64,000 nucleotides of DNA. It comes from Inia geoffrensis. Taxonomy: Eukaryota > Chordata > Mammalia > Artiodactyla > Iniidae. The notes under the pieces were generated by a model. That model saw nothing but the letters and a program-made list of their open reading frames with translations, did not search any database and had not been told where the DNA came from. Within the stretch, counting starts at the first letter, position 1. Each line of letters begins with the position of its first letter. Shown piece by piece: positions 1 to 13,559 of this stretch. The stretch spans positions 11,626,597 to 11,690,596 of the forward strand of contig CM070909.1 of assembly GCA_036417435.1 (NCBI GenBank), read 5' to 3'. The translations under genes and the position numbers were made by a program.

Positions 1-1778
<1,778 letters not shown>

Positions 1779-1859
1779 TAGGAGGTTTCTCTCTCCTTGC
1801 TTGAGACATAGCCAAATCCCAGAGGTTCCACTGTTCCTTTGATACGTCGTTCTTATTCA

Positions 1860-2200
1860 TGTGATTCATTTTTCATTCAACAAGCGTTTGTGGGGTACTG
1901 ATTTTGTTTGAGACCCTGGGGGAAATGCTGAGATGAATAAGATCTGGTTCTCTGCAACTCACAGTCTAGGAGAGGAAATGGGATAGATACACATGTAAGT
2001 ATCAAAGAATAATTATGACAGGTGCTATAAAGAGACAGTGGAATGGGAGATTACAGCCAGTACAGGCAGCAGGCTCAGCTTCATGAAGGAGGGGACTCTG
2101 TAGGATTCTGTGAAGGTCTGATAAGCAGGAATGAAGTGGAGAACGTCCCTGGAGGACCCAGGATGGAGGGAGTCCTTGGAATAGAGAGCAACCCATGACT
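1860..2200 (+). repeat. L2-like fragment (tentative)
   Basis: The text 'tcattcaacaagcgtttgtg' followed by phrases about a dimension-type word order typical of L2-derived DNA ('cagtctaggagaggaaatgg', 'acaggtgctataaagag') suggests a diverged LINE2 fragment. The resemblance is weak and the limits are approximate. A repeat-library search would decide it. Confidence 0.28.
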
Positions 2201-2330
2201 TGGGTTATAGGACTTACCTTTCTTTTCCCCCTACCTTTGATCATGAAAAATTTCAAACAGACCCCAAATAGAATAAACTAACTAAAGCCCTGTGATCCAT
2301 CCCCTCCCCCTACTTCAACAGTGATCAACA

Positions 2331-2479
2331 GGGACTTCCCCGGCGGTCCAGTGGTTAAGACTCCACCTTCCAATGCAGGGGACGCAGGTTCGAGCCCTGG
2401 TCAGGGAACTAAGGTCCCACATGCCATGGGGTGCAACCAAAAATTCAAAAACGAAACAGACAAAAAACCAAACAAACAA
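2331..2479 (+). mobile_element. CHR-type tRNA-derived SINE (CHR-1-like, short)
   Basis: It begins gggacttccccggcggtcca, has a tRNA-like A-box region (ccagtggttaaga) and a B box (ggttcgagccc), and ends in an A/C-rich tail. A 9-bp target-site duplication, tgatcaaca, flanks it at 2322-2330 and 2480-2488. CHR SINEs are restricted to whales, hippos and ruminants and were copied by L1 machinery. Confidence 0.85.
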
Positions 2480-4274
2480 TGATCAACATTTTGCTGTTGC
2501 AGAACTAGTCCAAGGAGGTAAGATTAGAAACAGGACGTGGGGGACTTTGATTTCCGGGCTGTGGAGGGAAACAGTGGGGAGTGAGGGTAACAGAGGGTAA
2601 CCTAAGCTGGAGGAAGAAAAGAGACCCAAACCGTGTGAACTCTGCGGGGGGACCAAGGAGGTGTAGTATTCGTGCACCGGAGGCAGTGCCTTGCAATGTG
2701 CTCACTGTGAGTGCTTAGTTCAGGTGTGCCATGCACTGCTCTGCCCTGGTGACTTACAGTGGTCCTAATCAAAGCGTTGGTAGAAAACACAACAAAAGAC
2801 CAGAATCGAATTGCAGCCCCGGGCAGAGCTCCACAGCAGGTGCTTGGGTACAGAAATGGGGTATAAGAAGCCTGCTTTTTGCTCCTGTTTTCTTAAACAG
2901 CGATGCACCGCGCCTCTGGGGAGCATTTCGTCCACATCCTTCTGCCCAGACTGGGGACACAACGTAATTCTTTTAAACTTGTCCTTCAGACCAGATTATG
3001 AGGGGCCTACACCCCCTGGGGTTTTTTCAGGGGCATTTCCTTCAACTGATTGAACATGCCCCAGGGCAGGACTGTTTCTGTTTTGTTGTTGGCAGATTTA
3101 AAAATGAGACGTTCCATGTTTCCCTAATTAACACGTCACAGAACAGAGCCTGGCTTCAGGCACCCGACCCGCATCTCCTCCCTGTGCCCACAGCTTCTCA
3201 CAGCAGGTCCCCTTGCCTCCGTGATGGAGAGTAAGCAAGCGCTTCTTGCTGTCTCCCCACCTGTGCCTCTCATCCCGTCTTCCTCTAGCTCTACCTCTGC
3301 TGGACTTAGCAGCTGCCCCCCACCCCAGTTGGGTTTCTCCGTTCTTTTACCCTTCCTGCCCTGTGCGTTTCCTGTTTGCGTAATAGCCAACAGCTACTCC
3401 AGAGAAGAGGCGGTGGGTTTACTGAAGCTTTGAGTATTAGGGCAGGAATTAGATTGCCTAGCCTGCCTCTTCACACACAAAAGGTGTATGATGGGCTGTT
3501 TTGTTTTGTTTTTCACTCTCTCTCTTTTGCTCATTATTTAAAAAAAAAAAAAAAAAAACCCATTTGGAATTGCTGTTTCCCGGTTTATCCTCAGCCGTGA
3601 TGGGAGGCTGATGGTCTCATCTCATGGCAGCTCCTTCCTTCTCTCCGCTTGGCCTGATCTGACCCGCAAGTAGGTGTGTTTGCTGTTGTCCTCGTGGGCA
3701 GGAGTGACTCAGCAGAAAACGATGGCCACTCTCAGAGACCCCTCCCACCGAGGAAATGCACGTGCGCCACCACCGACACCCTAAAGAGCTGCGCCCTCGA
3801 GTGCTACGTTGGGGGCCGTGGTGAGCCCAGTAGGTAAAAGGATGGAGCTAATGAGGCCAAGGTCAAGGGCTGCATCACCCTGTAGATCAGGTAGCTCTGC
3901 TTCAGACCTGCTCTTAAAAGTAGTGCGTTCTCAGAGACGGTTCCTTCAAGCTGTCAGCCAGAAAACACCATCCTGGTATGTGCCCTTGGTCCTCTGCCTG
4001 CTGTCACGTGAGAGCGCACAGAAGGAAGCATGGGTCTTTGTCAGGTGGGATCACGTGAGAAGAGCTGTGCTGGGCACGGAGGTGATATGAAGGACGCTGC
4101 TGGTCCCCAGACCTCCAGATATATGGGTGCCTTTGGTGACAAAAGGACCAACTAGAGAGGTAGAAAGAATACATTTACAGCTTAACATGAATTATCTCTA
4201 GGATCAATACGGTTATATCGTGAATGGTAACACATTAATATGGGCACTTGTTAATATACAGAGAGACCTGGTCC

Positions 4275-4291
4275 GGGGTGGGGGGGGGGGG
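4275..4291 (+). repeat. G-rich tract
   Basis: Four G, one T, then twelve G. It is a simple repeat inside intron 4, likely length-variable and prone to sequencing error. A similar G12 tract lies near 14099-14110. Confidence 0.8.
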
Positions 4292-6040
4292 AAATGTTTG
4301 TTAAGTGAAATTATAAACATCCAGTATTACATCCCCAGTGATTTATGCTACCTAATTGGGGATACAGTACAATGTAAGAGTGTGTCGCTCTTGACTCGGC
4401 CCAGAGCTCAGCATGGAAGGAGAATGGGCCATTCCAGAGAGGGCCCAATCAGCCCCTCAGCAGGCTGGCACAGGGAGGCGTGCAGAGTGACGTACAAACA
4501 CAAAGCTTCATTCAACGCCCCATGACTTCACCTCATCACTGCCACCGACGTGACCAATTCAGACATTCATAATTTCACAATGGGAATTTATATCACGGGA
4601 CAAACATATCTTGTGTAATCCAGCAACAGTTGCCTGCAAATATCCCCTATGAGTACATTACATTGAAACCTCACCTTCCGCACTGGCAGCCACGTGGCAG
4701 TGCCAGAAGCTTGGAGGTCATTGTTAGCTCAGAGGCTCCCTTCCAGGCTCTGATGGGAGAGAAGGGTGATCATACTAATTCAAACCCTTTGTTCTGTACA
4801 CATTCATTATCTCTAAAAGTGTGTCATGCCTTGGGTGAAGCAGTGCTCAGATTACCACCTAGGTCTAGGAGAACCAGCATTTCTACCCTTCCCTTACTCA
4901 GTTATGGGAGGGGAAGGCAATATTATATAATTACGATAACCTTGTAACTTTTCATCCATACCCAGACACTTATGCTAGTGAAATGGGAGTCTAGTAAGTG
5001 AGCTAGGACATAGGCATCAAACCGGAACCATCCCTGACAAACTGGGACACGTGGTCCGCTTAGATTAAATGTCTTCAACAGTGGGATCTGGACATCAGGA
5101 AACCAGGTTCTAATCCTCTCTTCTGCCAGAACAGCCCTAAGGACTCAGTTTCTCATTTCTTTGGCCCTTAGTCTCCCCAGTTACAAGACAGGAAATACCA
5201 CCAAACGGTATCAGATCTTAGAGCCCTTAAATCCTAAGGATTGAGTCTCCCTGGGTGATACAAAGACAAATAAGACACATTCTCTACTTTCAGGGTCGTA
5301 GGCAACTAAAATCCACAAAAGTACAGCAGCGTCCTGTCTGGTGATGCTGAGAAAAGTTGAACATCTATTCTCGTTTATCTCACCTTATCAAGAACGGCTG
5401 ATAACATTACCCCTCTTAGCAGTCAAACCAAGAGTAGCATCATTCACTTGTTTCACAGTGAAAATCTCATTTTTAATAGATTCCTTTTCTTTGATTACTG
5501 ATTACCCATTTTATCTGCACGTTATGGATTAGTTAGGTATAACGTAGACAGCTATGTAGGAAGGAGACTACTTTTCTCACCAAAACCAGGAGGCAAAACA
5601 TCTTTAGAAATTTCAGACCAGTAGATGGTTATAAAATACATTTATTTTGTCACACGCAGTTGTGATATCAACTTCTTTGGATACTTTGGGTTCCGAAGTC
5701 AGTGACTTTTGGAATATTTAAGAAGAAAAGCTTGGTGCCAAAGCATATATTCGATTGCCACTGGTCCTTTGGTGTTAGAACTACTTGAATGAGTGATTCC
5801 CTAAAAGTTCACTGAGCAATTAAAATATGCTTCTAGTCTAGGCTGGTCTCCAAATGGGGTCAGCTTTGCAGAGTCACCCCTGTTGGACTGGACATGCACA
5901 AGTGTCCAGGGAGGGGGAACAGGACCTGTGTATCTCAAGTGTCCTCATCCCATGATCCCTTTGGGGGACCCGCCTATCATTTCGACCCTTCAGTCCACCC
6001 TCTCTTATGCCCCCATCTAAGAGACTAGGAGGTGATTTTT

Positions 6041-6160
6041 TTTTTTTTTTTTTTTTTGGCCATACCACGTGGCTTGCGGGATCTTAGTTCCCTGACCAGG
6101 GATCGAACCCGGGCCCCAACAGTGAAAGCGCCGAGCCCTAACCACTGGACAGCCAGGGAA
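6041..6160 (-). mobile_element. CHR-type SINE (CHR-1-like), antisense
   Basis: Poly(T), then ggccataccacgtggcttgc, an inverted B box (ggatcgaacccgg) and an inverted A-box region (taaccactggacagccaggg). The flanks repeat: actaggaggtgatttt at 6025-6040 and actgggaggtgatttt just after the element, giving a target-site duplication of about 16 bp with one mismatch. Confidence 0.85.
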
Positions 6161-6570
6161 CTGGGAGGTGATTTTTAATCACTTGAATTTGAAACTATTC
6201 CCACATGCTGTGCTGTGACTGTTCCTGCAGCAGTAGACACAGTTCTAAGGTGAAAGTTCTGCCCTGGGGCAGCTCTCTGTCACCAGGTGGATATGGAAAT
6301 TGGAAGTGAGGACGAGAAATTTCAGGGGTCGAAATGCTGTCATTCTCAGTTCTCCTTACAACTAGCCCATGGTCATAGCAGATACAGATAGTAGAGGGAA
6401 ATCATTTCTTCATGGAGGGTGGGGAGGGTGGCCTGTATTCTGGGATGGCCCACAGAAATTTTATTTATATGATTGCTTTACTGGGGGAAATATTTCCCCT
6501 TCTCCCTACCCCTGCCCACCAAATCCAACTGCCAGACACTACTTTGGAGGAAGGAAATCTTATACAATTT

Positions 6571-6789
6571 ATTTTTTTTTATTATTATTTTTTTTTTGCG
6601 GTACGCGGGCCTCTCACCGCTGTGGCCTCTCCTGTCGCGGAGCACAGGCTCCGGACGCACAGGCTCAGGGGCCATGGCCCACGGGCCCAGCCGCTCCGTG
6701 GCATGTGGGATCTTCCCGGACCAGGGCACGAACCCATGTCCCCTGCATCGGCAGGCGGACTCGCAACCACTGCGCCACCAGGGAAGCCC
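6571..6789 (-). mobile_element. Short CpG-rich cetacean CHR SINE, antisense
   Basis: A T-rich head (the antisense A tail) is followed by gcggtacgcgggcctctcac, an inverted B box near 6730 and the terminal gcgccaccagggaagccc. Near-identical 15-bp flanks (aatcttatacaattt at 6556-6570, aatcttacacaattt at 6790-6804) mark a target-site duplication. High CpG content and low divergence from the other short copies suggest a fairly young insertion. Confidence 0.88.
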
Positions 6790-6846
6790 AATCTTACACA
6801 ATTTTAATGAGATAATCCAACGAGATGAGGTACATGAATCTACCTC

Positions 6847-7110
6847 ATAATAACAAAATAAGAGCTAACATTTATGGTGTCCTCATTGTGTTCCAGGCCC
6901 TGTTCTAAGCTTTTACATGTTTAAATCATTTAATCTTCACAACCACCCCATAAAGAAGGTAACATTATTTCCACTTTATAGATGAGGAAATTGAGGCCAA
7001 GAGCAGTAAAGTACCCTGCCTCCAAATCATATAACTATGTAGTGGCAAAGCTAAGGCCTAACCCCAGGTCCACTGGGTTCCAATGCCGGTGTTCATTCCA
7101 CTGCAGCATG
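6847..7110 (-). mobile_element. MIR SINE, antisense
   Basis: Reads as a reverse-complemented MIR: 'gagctaacatttatggtgtc', 'tgttctaagcttttacatg', and 'atagatgaggaaattgaggc', in the order expected for the antisense strand. MIRs are ancient tRNA-derived SINEs mobilised by L2. Confidence 0.75.
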
Positions 7111-7283
7111 AATGAGCTGACCGAAATAACACTTTTATTAATTTTGTGTGTTTGCAAGCACCCTGAAAATAGGGCAAATGATTAAACGATGAATAGAAGA
7201 ACCATGGAGATTAGGATGCCGAGACAGGGCCAGTATACTGGCAGGTCCCCACATTGCTGCTTATTAATGTTTCTGCTTCATAG

Positions 7284-7785
7284 TACAGATCTTCCCAGAC
7301 TTAGGATGGGGATACAGCCAGAAAAACCTGTCTTAAGTTGAAAATATCCTAAGTTGAAAATGCATTTAATACCCCTAACCTACCAAACAGCACAGCTTAG
7401 CCTAGCCTACCTTACACGTGCTCAGAACACTTACATTAGCCTGCAGTTGGGCAAAATCATCTAATGCAAAGCCGATTTTATAATTAAGTGTTGAATATCT
7501 CATGCAATTTATTGAACACTGTATGGCAAGTGAAAGACAGAATGGTTGTCTGGGTACAGGATGATATCAGTTGCTCACCCTCTTGATCGCGTTGCTGACC
7601 GGGAGCTGTACTCACTGCCGCTGCCCAGCATCACGAGGAGTATCGTCCTGCATATCGCTAGCCCCAGAAAAAGATCAAAATTCAAAATTTGAAGTACCGT
7701 TTCTACCTAATGCATATCACTTTGCCACGACTGTAGAGTCGAAAAAGCGCTAAGTCGAACCATCATAAGACGGGGACCATCTGTA
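7284..7785. mobile_element. Tigger-type (Tc1/mariner) MITE
   Basis: A non-autonomous DNA transposon of about 500 bp. The left end 'tacagat...gacttaggatgg' is the imperfect reverse complement of the right end 'ccatcataaga...accatctgta'. Both ends carry the TA dinucleotide expected of Tc1/mariner targets. The interior ('cctagcctaccttacacgtg', 'gagtcgaaaaagcgctaagt') matches a Tigger/MER8-like consensus as I recall it. No transposase is encoded. Confidence 0.7.
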
Positions 7786-8249
7786 CCTGAAACTGTCAAG
7801 TGAAAACCAAAAAACGTCAGAGATAACTTTTGAGACCCCAGTGTATGTCTTCAGTTAATGATATTAAAAACTCATACCAAATTGGACTGAATTAACCTGT
7901 CTGGATCATTGACTGCCCCAGGATGAGTGGACTTATTAGCGGGACAAAAATCTGCCGGCCTGGGAGAAATTTGGGCTCTGAGTCAGGCAGTGGCCTCTGA
8001 GAACAGAAGCCCTGGCTCTCGTACCCCTGGACCAGCCCCTCGTGCAGTGGCTCCTTGAGAGCCGGCCCCCCAGGACAGGCACCGGGGTAGATGAGGCTTC
8101 TAGCTGCTCGGGCCACATCCTATTACCCGTTGTTGTAAAAACCACCCCGATTTTCTAGTCTTGCTGGAATCGTGTTCATGACTGAAGTGTCAAGGAGGCC
8201 GTTGGCCCGGGTTTGACATCTTTGTTATACACGTTAACCGTGTAGCACA

Positions 8250-8510
8250 TGGTAGAGTCAGAGAGCCTGATGGTATGTGTGTGGCTCCAGACCACCTGGG
8301 TTCAAATCCCAGCTCCCACTTCACCAGCTGTGTGACTTGAGGCAAGTTCCTTAGCTCCCTTGTGTCTCTGTTTTCATCTGTAAAAGAAGGAGAATAGCAG
8401 TACCTATCGAATACGATTGATGTAAGAAAGGGTCAAGTTCATATGGGAAATGCCCTCAGAGCAGCATCTGTCACATAGCAAGCGCTTGATAAATGCTATT
8501 CATTATTACT
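8250..8510 (+). mobile_element. MIR SINE
   Basis: A sense MIR with the core 'agctgtgtgacttgaggcaa', a B-box-like 'gggttcaaatccc' and the 3' phrase 'agcaagcgcttgataaatg'. It is diverged but collinear over the whole element. Confidence 0.75.
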
Positions 8511-8570
8511 ATTTGCTGTTTCTTAGCGCTATTTGGTTCAGGTTTTTTCTTCTTTTCTTTAAACTTAAAA

Positions 8571-8875
8571 AAAAGCTGAATTGTGATAAAATACACATAA
8601 CATTTATCATCTTAACCATTTGTAGGTGTACAATTCAGTAGCGTTAGGTATATTCACGTTGTTGTGCAATGGTTTTTTTTTCTTACCTCCAATTCCAATT
8701 TTCTGTTTTTTAATTATTTTTTTATTGAAGTATAGTTGATATACAATATTGTGTTAGCTTCAGGTGTACAGCAAAGTGATTCAGTTAATATCAATACACA
8801 CACATATATATATTCTTTTTCAGATTCTTTTCCCATATAGGTTATTACAAAATATTGAATATAGTTCCCCGTGCT
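8571..8875 (-). mobile_element. Two old L1 3' end fragments, antisense
   Basis: 8571-8670 ('gataaaatacacataacatt', 'tgtacaattcagtagcgtta') and 8705-8875 ('ttattgaagtatagttgata', 'ttcaggtgtacagcaaagtg', 'tattgaatatagttccccgt') are both recognisable L1 3'-end sequence read in antisense. The second is the same 3'-end family seen in sense at 45895-46395. Confidence 0.65.
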
Positions 8876-10404
8876 ATTCCAATTCCAATTTTCTTAAGCA
8901 GTTCCGTTACTGCAATGGCATGTGCTTTGTGCAAACACCAGGTTTCTGCATCCGGATGTAGGAAAGGCCTGTTGTCCACCCATGCCATTATCCTAGGACT
9001 TCTTCATGGGTTAACCGGGCACCATCTGTCGCATGATTTCTGTGGGAAAATACATTTAAAGGGCAAACCTTAATTCAGGATACAGCCTGTTTGAAAAATA
9101 AGCAGTGCCTACACTTTGCAGGCTACCTGCAGTACCTGGCACGTGATAGGTCCTCCACAACCCTTTGGAACCTTTCTATTAATCTGGCCGTCTCCCCTCA
9201 CGCTTAAGAACTCTAAGATTAACCTTCCTGTGCCCCTTTCATCCCTGTGACTCTTGAATCTGGCAGGAGGTAACGAGGTCCCACCAGAACTTCCTGTTGG
9301 CCCCAGTGTCAGAGCCCCCGAGCGCCAGCTGACACTTTCCCCCGCACTCGGCCTCATTCCCCTCTTCTCTACCCTCCTCTCCTCCCCAGGGCCTCTTCTT
9401 CCTGCTTTGCCTCCTGTATGTCGTGGTCTAGGGCAGCATGACCTTTCACCCTCTGACCTGGTTCAGAGCGTTTGGTTGTGATGGGAGCACGTGGAGGCCC
9501 GGGGTGGTGCATGGAGCCACTTTTCATCGGGGTCATCAGCCTCCTTCCGGGGGGACCCGTGCGCCTTCCTTGGGCCAGCTTCCTCCAGGGGTATGGAGGC
9601 TCCCCTTAGTCCAGGGGCTAGCTTGCTCCACTGAGCTAAAAGTTTTAGGGGCAAGAGGTCCCTAACAGACATGAATAGTTCTCCCAAGGTAACCAGGAAG
9701 TCTTCAAGTGATTTCCTCTTAGCCCTCAGGAAATGCCACCTGATTCCTCTGAGATAGGAGGGCTGGGGGTGGTGGGTTCAACTCCAGAGAAGGAAGCCGT
9801 CCACTCGTTCCCCTCTCCTGCCTTACCTTTGTGCCGCCCTGGCCCCCTCCCTATAAATGATTCACAGCATTTACCTCCAAAGGGCAAATTGGCTCATCTG
9901 CAACCTCATCCCTTGATTTCTTCATTCACTTCTTTTCTGGGCCTTTCCTGAGACTGAGGGAGACTCCTCTGCACCACCTGGGAAGAGCAGAGCCAGCATC
10001 CGGCCGGGAGCACGAAGCCTCGTGTCTACGGCTGGTGTAGACTTGCCCGCACCGTCTGCACTAAACCACCGGCAGAGGTGGCCTGTTGGAGGCTGTCCCG
10101 CCCACAGTGATGACGATTAAGCCTCAGAGGCCTGAAAGTCACCTGTTTTGTTTCTTTCAGCCCCTTTCACCCAAATGCTTATAAAATTCTAGATGCTTCC
10201 TTAGGATTTATTGTGTATGAACTCAGACGTCTGTGAATCCTACACTCCAAGCTAGGGCAGTTTTCTTCTCAGGCCCTGCAAGGGAATTCAGTGACTACTG
10301 AATGTGACAAGGGAGCTGAGCGAGATGGAAACACTGAAATGGGCAGGCAGAGGGTCAGCGGGAAGTCTTGACTGAAAGTCTTGGCTGAACCTCTTGGAAA
10401 GGCG

Positions 10405-11075
10405 GTAGTAGGGATAGTTTTCTAGGGCTGCCACACACTGGGTGGCGTAAACAACAGAAATGTATCGTCTCACAGTTCTGGAGGCTGGAAGGCCAAGATC
10501 AAGGTCTGGGCAGGACGGGTTCCTTCTGAGGCCGTGGGGGAGAACCTGTGCTCGGTGTCTCTCCCAGCTCCTGGTGGTGTGCTGGCAATCTTTGGAGATC
10601 CTCGGCTCGTAGATCTTGCGTGGCCTACCCCTGTGTCCCTTGACTCTTAATTCAGCACCTACAGCCTTTTGGCGTTTTTTGATATGTCTGCCTTCTCCAT
10701 TAGACTATGGCACCCTTGAGAGCAAAGACCGCGTCTCCTTACACTGCATATTCTGCATCTGAGACACTACTTCACATATGGTTGGCATCGCTGAAAGTTC
10801 TTTGCTTCGATTCATAATTGTAATGACTGTGTGACAAAACACTCCTCTCCAGTTGTGCGGCGTGTGCACGTCTGTGTGTCCAAATTCCCCTGTTCACAAG
10901 GGCACCAGTCATGTCGGAATAGAGGCCCATGCTACTCCAGTATGACCTTACCTTACTTACCTAATTACATCTGCAATGACCCTTTTCCCAAATGAGATCA
11001 TATTCTGAGGTACTGGGGATTGGGACTTCAACATATGAATTTTGGGGTGGGGGGCACACAAGTCAACTCATAACA
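10405..11075 (-). mobile_element. MaLR-type LTR fragment, antisense, interrupted
   Basis: The start ('agttttctagggctgcca', 'ctcacagttctggaggctgg') and end ('ttcaacatatgaattttggg', closing in 'aactcataaca') fit the antisense reading of a MLT1/MST-like LTR of the ERVL-MaLR group. The middle, about 10640-10860, does not fit and instead resembles an L2-type 3' end ('ttagactatggcacccttga'). No coding sequence remains. Confidence 0.55.
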
Positions 11076-13184
11076 GGGAGTGACAGAACCGAGTATGTAT
11101 ATGAAATCTATGTTGAATTCCATCTCAAGATCTAGAGCCTTTAATTTTTGTATAGGTCTTTATATCATTCATGGTTCCTACCAATCTTTTACAAAATTGT
11201 GCTGGGAAGTGGTGTTTTCATGGGGAAAAATGTGGATCTCAGTGTACTGAGGATGATGAGTGAGAGTTATCTGCTGGGCCTGTTGAATTGCATCTCCGTC
11301 TCTTATTATCATCCATGGCCTTAGGGGAAGCTCGATGGCGAAGTGTGATCCTGGTGTGTGAGACGTAAACTTGATCTTTGCCTTGGCTCTACCCTGGAAG
11401 TGTCCTAGTCAAAAACCAAGACTTTAACCAAAGGCAGAGTTTTGCTTTGTTTTTTAGGTCTACTCGTCATTCATTATATAACGCGATTAAATTGGGTTGA
11501 ATTCTAATGAATCCTAAATAGAGAAACTTTCATAATAAGTAAAAGGAAAGAGCATGAGAAAAGAAATCAGACCCTTTTCTGTGATCATCACATTTAAAGT
11601 CCTAATTTATTGGGGGCTGTTTGGTAGTGAGAAGAAGGGATTATTTGTGTCTAAAGGAGATCTACAAAGAGAAACGTTTGGGATCAGAAAGTACTTTCAA
11701 CCAGAATGAGGTCCCTACCACTCCTGGGTACCTTCCCCGCCCCCCCCCCCTCCTTCTAAGCCCACACTGGCCAATTACATGTGGCTTTTCCTCTCTCTTC
11801 CTTGTGTGTTTCCCCTCCCATAGCAAGACTTTCGGACCAAGGGCAATGTGGATAATTTCCCAGTTTTCCAGCTGGGCAGCTCACCAAGAACAAACCCAGA
11901 CATCAAGGCCAGACCAAAAAAACATCTTCTTGTTTTAGGCAGAAGACTCCTACATCTGGGGGATTTAACGCACCCACTGTCCGCTTAGTGTATTTCCTGT
12001 GTCCGGCACTTCTCTGCCTGTCGGCTCTGGTCTCATAAGTTTCCATACCCTGCTGCCAACTTATAATAACAGGCAGCAGGCAGCAGGGTAGCAACGTCAG
12101 AGCCCACCCCGTATGTGAGCACATGCTTCGCAAACTGAAACAAAGCTTGGAAGGGCGCATTGCAGACCTTTCAGCCCTGACAGTGGTGTGCCCAGACCAC
12201 CAGGAGCCTGGAATTAAATACGCTCAATTCCAGTTCTCCACCATTAACGTTATCAACTTCATCAAGTACTTCCTCCTGCAGTGGTGTCTGCAGAGAAATA
12301 AATAAATCAAGCCCATCCAAGTCCTGTTCCTGCCCAGATCCGGAGTCAGAAGTAAAATGAGTTGGATTATCCAGACCACTGTCTCCCTCCTTCATTGTTC
12401 CCCAAATCTGGGCAGGAACAGAGAGTGGAATCTCTCCAGGACATTACATCAGTTCCTCTTTTACCCTTGGCACAAAAGTTCTTCCTCTCGTCGTTCTCCC
12501 AGACTTCCTAAGGCTTGCCCTGAGTGCACACCCATCCACTGAGCCTTGACGCCCAGGACATCAAAGAAAACCTGCAGGTAACCAGGCTACTGGCCAACGC
12601 CTGTGTCTGTTTTAAAGTTTGTAAGAAGGGAAATGGATTCAGGAAATGGGATTTCTCAGTACATGGTCTTCATCATCCTGAAGTATTTTTAATCCTTAAT
12701 AAGCTTTTAAGGAAAGGGAGGTATTCTGTAAATGGCATTTAGAAGAAAATACGTGAAACTTCAAAATGCCAACTGTCTTAAATATCGCTTACAATGATCA
12801 TGTTCTGTGACATAAAAAGTGAACCATGGACAAAAGATAAATTCATTTTTGTGGATGGCAGAACTGAGATCTGTATTAGCTATGAAAAGAAAACTTGCCT
12901 CATCCCTGAAAGATTGTGATCATTTCTATCATCCTAATAATTTCGGCCATTTAAGTTAACCCCATGGGCCTAATCAGTATCCTGTAAGCATTATTTGCAT
13001 TGAGGTTAAAGTGAGGAAGTTGACTTGTCATCCCAACCGGTATCTTTGCAAGGTTGATTAAGCACTTTAATTCCATTTATAAAATCATAATCACATAGCC
13101 ATCACATCACCTGAAAACTAATAGTTCCTCAATATTATCAGATATTTTATTACTGTTTACATTTTTCCAGCTATCTCATAAATG

Positions 13185-13513
13185 GTTTTTTTAATTAATT
13201 AATTTATTTATTTATGGCTGTGTTGGGTCTTTGTTGCTGCACGTGGACTTTCTCGAGTTACGGTGAGCAGGGGCTACTCTTTGCTGCGGTGCGCGGGCTT
13301 CTCATTGCAGTGGCTTCTCTTGTTGCGGAGCACAGGCTCTAGGTGTGCGGGCTTCAGTAGTTGTGGCTCGCGGGCTCTAGAGCGCAGGCTCAGTAGTTGT
13401 GGTGCACGGGCTTAGTTGCTGCGCGGCATGTGGGATCTTCCCGGACGAGGGCTCGAACCCATGTCCCCTTCATTGGCAGGTGGATTCTTAACCACTGCGC
13501 CACCAGGGAAGCC
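13185..13513 (-). mobile_element. Long CHR-2-type SINE, antisense
   Basis: Begins with T/A-rich tttttttaattaattaattt-like DNA (antisense tail), then 'ggctgtgttgggtctttgtt', and ends in the inverted tRNA-like head 'cgccaccagggaagcc'. A perfect 10-bp target-site duplication, ctcataaatg, lies at 13175-13184 and 13514-13523. Confidence 0.9.
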
Positions 13514-13559
13514 CTCATAAATGTGTTTGCAGTTTGTTCGAATCATAATCCAAGCAAGG

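Noticed and set aside
2331..2410. tRNA-like A and B boxes
   Set aside because: They belong to the tRNA-derived heads of CHR SINEs; no cloverleaf tRNA gene is present.
6369..6850. Overlapping open frames of 107-148 codons on both strands
   Set aside because: They lie over the CHR SINE at 6571-6789, whose CpG-rich, stop-poor sequence gives such frames in every copy (same pattern at 16600-16900, 34100-34420, 59200-59580, 61000-61300).
7284..7785. Unusual palindromic element as a novel system
   Set aside because: Terminal repeats, TA target and interior fit a known Tigger-type MITE.
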